Under the pieces are notes generated by a model. That model worked only from the letters and a program-made list of their open reading frames with translations. It did no database searches and was not told where the DNA came from. From Sphingobacteriales bacterium (GTDB lineage Bacteria > Bacteroidota > Bacteroidia > Chitinophagales > Chitinophagaceae), in NCBI GenBank assembly GCA_016192105.1, contig JACPUV010000038.1, positions 1 to 46,012 on the forward strand: a stretch of DNA of 46,012 bases, given 5' to 3'. The first letter of the stretch is position 1. The number at the start of each line of letters is the position of its first letter. Made by a program: the position numbers and the translations under genes. Of the stretch, positions 43,337-46,012 are shown one piece after another.

Positions 43337-44152
43337 TTGTTTCGTACACCAAAACTGCATTCCTTGCCTTCTTTTATCTGGTATATCGTTATTATCATCG
43401 CTTCCTTATCTGTACTGGCCTATTTCTTCCAGGAAAAACTGATCTTTAAACCCGAGAAATTAAAACAGGATTTCCAGTTCAAATACGATGCCCCCTTCCG
43501 GGAATATTTCTTCGATATCGAACCGGGTGTCCGGATCAACGGGCTGCATTTTTTCCGGGAAAACCCCAAGGGACTGATCCTTTATTTTCATGGCAATACC
43601 CGCAGCATCAAGGGATGGGCCCGCTATGCAAAAGACTTTTACCGATATAACTATGATGTAGTGCTGCTCGATTACCGCGGTTTCGGCAAAAGCACCGGTA
43701 AGCGCAGCGAAAAAGAAATGCTTGCCGACATGCAGTATGTCTATGATACGCTTAAAAAAACCTACCCCGAGGATCACCTGATCGTATATGGACGGAGCAT
43801 GGGCAGCGGCTTTGCCACCAAACTGGCTTCGGATAATAATCCCCGTTACCTGATCCTCGATGCGCCTTATTTTAACTTCCTGCGGGTAACAGAACGGTTC
43901 CTGCCGATCCTCCCCCTGCGGATCGTACTCCGCTTTCACCTGCGGACCGACCAATGGCTGCCCCGGGTAAAATGCCATACCTATATCATCCACGGCACCC
44001 GCGACTTCCTGATCCCGATCCGGCACAGCCTGGCCCTCCAAAAGTTAAACCCGCAACGGGTGACATTAATCCGCATACACGGGGGCGGGCATAACAATCT
44101 CCCCGGCTTTGATGAATACCACAATTTCATACGCGATATCCTGAAATACTGA
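43337..44152 (+). CDS. Bem46-like α/β hydrolase with N-terminal membrane anchor
   Basis: A 271-residue serine hydrolase. Residues about 11-29 form one hydrophobic helix (FIWYIVIIIASLSVLAYFF), anchoring the enzyme. Oxyanion motif LILYFHGNTRS, then LLDYRGFGKSTG, the nucleophile Ser in YGRSMGSGFA, and probable acid and base in HGTRDFLIP and HGGGHNNLPGF. This is the Bem46/YfhR type; substrates are unknown. The only start that fits is a TTG at 43337, because an in-frame stop lies 24 bp upstream and no ATG occurs early. A TAATATTG string overlaps that start, so a leaderless message is possible. Confidence 0.83.
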   Translation: MFRTPKLHSLPSFIWYIVIIIASLSVLAYFFQEKLIFKPEKLKQDFQFKYDAPFREYFFDIEPGVRINGLHFFRENPKGLILYFHGNTRSIKGWARYAKDFYRYNYDVVLLDYRGFGKSTGKRSEKEMLADMQYVYDTLKKTYPEDHLIVYGRSMGSGFATKLASDNNPRYLILDAPYFNFLRVTERFLPILPLRIVLRFHLRTDQWLPRVKCHTYIIHGTRDFLIPIRHSLALQKLNPQRVTLIRIHGGGHNNLPGFDEYHNFIRDILKY

Positions 44153-44244
44153 GGGTGTGGCCCATTTGTTAAGGAATGGCTAATTACCCTCACCGCCGTT
44201 AACCGGACTGTTATTTGAACGTCATACCGGAAATGGAGGTGTAT

Positions 44245-45396
44245 ATGAAATTAAAACTCTACACTGTATTATTTTCCGGGCTGGTGCTGCTGATGACATC
44301 CTGTAAATCGGCCGGCAAACTGTATGAAAAAGGGCGCTACGATGAAGCCGTTGAACTGGCGGCAAAGAAACTGCAGAAAGATCCCAGTGATCCTAAACTG
44401 CTGGGTACGCTCCGCAATGCCTATACCTATGCGAGGAACGATCATGAAAGCCGGATCCGTTCGTTCAGCGAAAGCAACAATGAGCTGAAATGGGAATGGA
44501 TCTACTACGAATACATTTCCCTGCAAAAAATGTACGAAGCCATCCACCGCTCACCGGATGTGTTCAGCATTGTACGCCCCGAAGATTATTCATCTTCCCT
44601 GGTTACCTACCGGGAAAAAGCCGGCGATACCCGCTATGAAAGAGGGCTTGCCTTTATGCAGCATTCTACCAAACAGAGTTACCGCGATGCCTACCGGGAA
44701 TTTCAGGCCGCGCTGAATTTCCGGCCGGGTGACCGGGACGCCCTCCTGAAAATGAATGAGGTCTTTGAATATGCCGTCACCAACGTGGTGATCGCCCCGA
44801 TGCAGCGGGAAGGCGGTTTTGTGTACAGTGCTTACCGGGTGGGAAACAATAACCTGGACGATGAACTGATCAGCGGGCTGCAGCAGAACAGCGGCAATGA
44901 ATTTGTCCGTTTCTATTCTGCCTGGGATGCCCGCAGCCGCCGGGTCCGGGTGGATAATGAGATCAGTCTGCGGTTTGTAAATGTGGACCTGGGCCGGGTT
45001 TTTGAAGACCGCAGTACCCGTAAAGTGAATAAAGAGGTGGTGGTAAAAGAAACCGTTTACCGTCCCGACAGTGTGGTACGTGAATACGCAAAAGTACATG
45101 CCAGCATTGTAACCACTCAACGTACCCTTCGCAGCACGGCGACATTGCAGGTAACCGTGCGGGATGAAAATGGCCGCCGGATCTGGTCAGATACATTTGG
45201 TTCTTCCTATAACTGGAGTACCGGGTTCAGTCATTTTACAGGAGATGAAAGAGCCCTCAGCCAGGATGACAAGAACCGGATCAACCGCCGGATGGAATTC
45301 CCTCCTTCTGAAAATGATATGATGAAATGTATGGTTGACGAGATCAGTAATAATGCGATCTATAGTATCAGAAGCTATTTCAACAGAAACAAGTAA
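44245..45396 (+). CDS. Lipoprotein with TPR-like helices, unknown function
   Basis: A 383-residue lipoprotein. The frame is open to 44215, but the ATG at 44245 is preceded by GGAGG (44235-44239) and begins a lipoprotein signal KLKLYTVLFSGLVLLMTSC with the lipidated Cys near residue 19. Residues about 20-180 are helical with TPR character (KLYEKGRYDEAVELAAKKLQKDPSDPKLLGTLRNAY; SYRDAYREFQAALNFRPGDRDALLKMNEV). The C-terminal half is mixed α/β (VTVRDENGRRIWSDTFGSSYNW) and includes a Val/Lys-rich KEVVVKETVYRPDSVV. No enzyme motif. Exposed at a membrane surface; partner unknown. Confidence 0.8.
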   Translation: MKLKLYTVLFSGLVLLMTSCKSAGKLYEKGRYDEAVELAAKKLQKDPSDPKLLGTLRNAYTYARNDHESRIRSFSESNNELKWEWIYYEYISLQKMYEAIHRSPDVFSIVRPEDYSSSLVTYREKAGDTRYERGLAFMQHSTKQSYRDAYREFQAALNFRPGDRDALLKMNEVFEYAVTNVVIAPMQREGGFVYSAYRVGNNNLDDELISGLQQNSGNEFVRFYSAWDARSRRVRVDNEISLRFVNVDLGRVFEDRSTRKVNKEVVVKETVYRPDSVVREYAKVHASIVTTQRTLRSTATLQVTVRDENGRRIWSDTFGSSYNWSTGFSHFTGDERALSQDDKNRINRRMEFPPSENDMMKCMVDEISNNAIYSIRSYFNRNK

Positions 45397-45416
45397 TGCG
45401 ATGCTGTACATACCAG

Positions 45417-45450
45417 GAGGCATTTCTTTAACAGGAGTGCCTCTTTTTTT
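45417..45450 (+). terminator. Terminator of the lipoprotein gene
   Basis: GAGGCA (45417-45422) pairs with TGCCTC (45438-45443), followed by seven T. It lies 20 bp beyond the stop codon. Confidence 0.75.
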
Positions 45451-45478
45451 GCCGGAAACGGGCTGAGAATCCTTTTTC

Positions 45479-45860
45479 CCTTCGATAAACCCAGGGAAAA
45501 CCCAGGATGACAAAACATGAAGTTGTAAGAGCACTTGTCATCCGAAGAGAAGCGGGGAACAGTACGAAATTTTTTTGACAACCAATTAAATTCCGGTACA
45601 GGAGGAATCATGTATTACTTCGGAATCATGGGTATATACAAGATCCCTCGCTCGCTCGGGATTGAAATAGTTGTATTAGTTGGCTCCTTTATCCCTACTT
45701 CGTCGGGATGACAAAAAAAGTCCCTTCCCTTCGAAGAACTCAGCGTAAACCAGGGATGACAAAAAAAACCCCTTTCCTTCGAAGAACTCAGCGTAAACCA
45801 TGCATGATAAAACAGCCCCTTCTCATCGAAGAACACAGGTAAGCCCCGGTGTGACAAAAC
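45479..45860. repeat. Four ~37-bp subrepeats within the right-edge repeat region
   Basis: A unit of the form CCTTCGAAGAACTCAGCGTA followed by AACCAGGGATGACAAAA occurs near 45479-45516 (diverged), 45728-45764, 45776-45812 and 45823-45860 (diverged). The middle two are 48 bp apart. The short frames here are artefacts of the repeat. Confidence 0.7.
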
Positions 45861-46012
45861 ATTCAGTTGTATGGGTACTTGTCATCCCGAAGAGAAGCGG
45901 GGAACAGTACGATTTTTTTGACAACCATTTAAATTCCGGTACAGGAGGAATCATGTATTACTTCGGAATCATGGGTATATACAAGATCCCTCGCTCGCTC
46001 GGGATTGAAATA
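45507..46012. repeat. Long direct repeat with 343-bp period, cut by the window edge
   Basis: The block 45507-45669 recurs at about 45852-46012 with near identity over more than 150 bp: TGACAAAACAT, then ACTTGTCATC(C)CGAAGAG, AGCGGGGAACAGTACGA, a T run, TTCCGGTACAGGAGGAATC, and CCCTCGCTCGCTCGGGATTG. Small indels in the T run and at ATCC(C)CG account for the shift to 343 bp. The second copy runs off the window, so the array may continue. No gene is seen after 45450. Confidence 0.85.

Noticed and set aside
45615..45857. 80-residue minus-strand frame with repeated CHPWFTLSSSK-type segments
   Set aside because: It is a translation of the ~37-bp subrepeats; no start context or family.

Overview
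The window looks like a chromosomal segment of a Bacteroidota bacterium, most likely of the Chitinophagaceae type. The evidence is two large secreted proteins and a kelch-like protein with type IX secretion (T9SS) C-terminal tails, Bacteroidota-only families (DUF4293, a DUF6427-like membrane protein), promoters of the TTTG / TAnnTTTG kind, and Bacteroidota MobB/TraG-type mobilization genes. Assignments rest on reading motifs by eye; no database search was run.

Positions 1-6890 are the right end of an integrated mobile element. It holds the 3' part of a MobB-like relaxase, a TraG/VirD4-type coupling ATPase, an AT-rich two-gene cargo cassette of unknown function (3343-5240), and a tyrosine recombinase (5407-6675). 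The recombinase sits next to tRNA-Pro(TGG), whose 3' end faces the element, so that tRNA is the probable attachment site. The left end is outside the window.

Positions 6891-20450 are chromosomal backbone: tRNA-Pro, a secreted metzincin protease, palindromic repeats with tRNA-Ser(GCT), dnaA, a 5'-nucleotidase split into two genes in reversed order, a COG2509-like FAD oxidoreductase, an ABC-2 exporter pair, a coiled-coil repeat protein under an operator-like promoter, a small secreted carboxypeptidase-regulatory-like protein, a nitronate monooxygenase-like enzyme and a sugar nucleotidyltransferase.

Positions 20850-30350 hold glyA, a DUF4293 protein and a secreted-protein cluster: two related large T9SS cargo proteins flanking a kelch-like T9SS protein.

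Positions 30690-46012 hold a UvrA paralogue, an ECF sigma factor, a DsbD thiol-disulfide reductase with a separate N-terminal-domain protein, purQ, a DUF6427-like membrane protein, an unknown exported protein, a Kup potassium transporter, a remnant of a response-regulator gene, a Bem46-like hydrolase and a lipoprotein. The window ends inside a tandem repeat with a 343-bp period. Intergenic regions carry several unrelated short-phrase repeats (8-, 7- and 22-bp units), hairpin repeats and good intrinsic terminators.

The best candidate for an undescribed system is the two-gene cargo cassette between the transfer genes and the integrase. No function can be read from its sequence.
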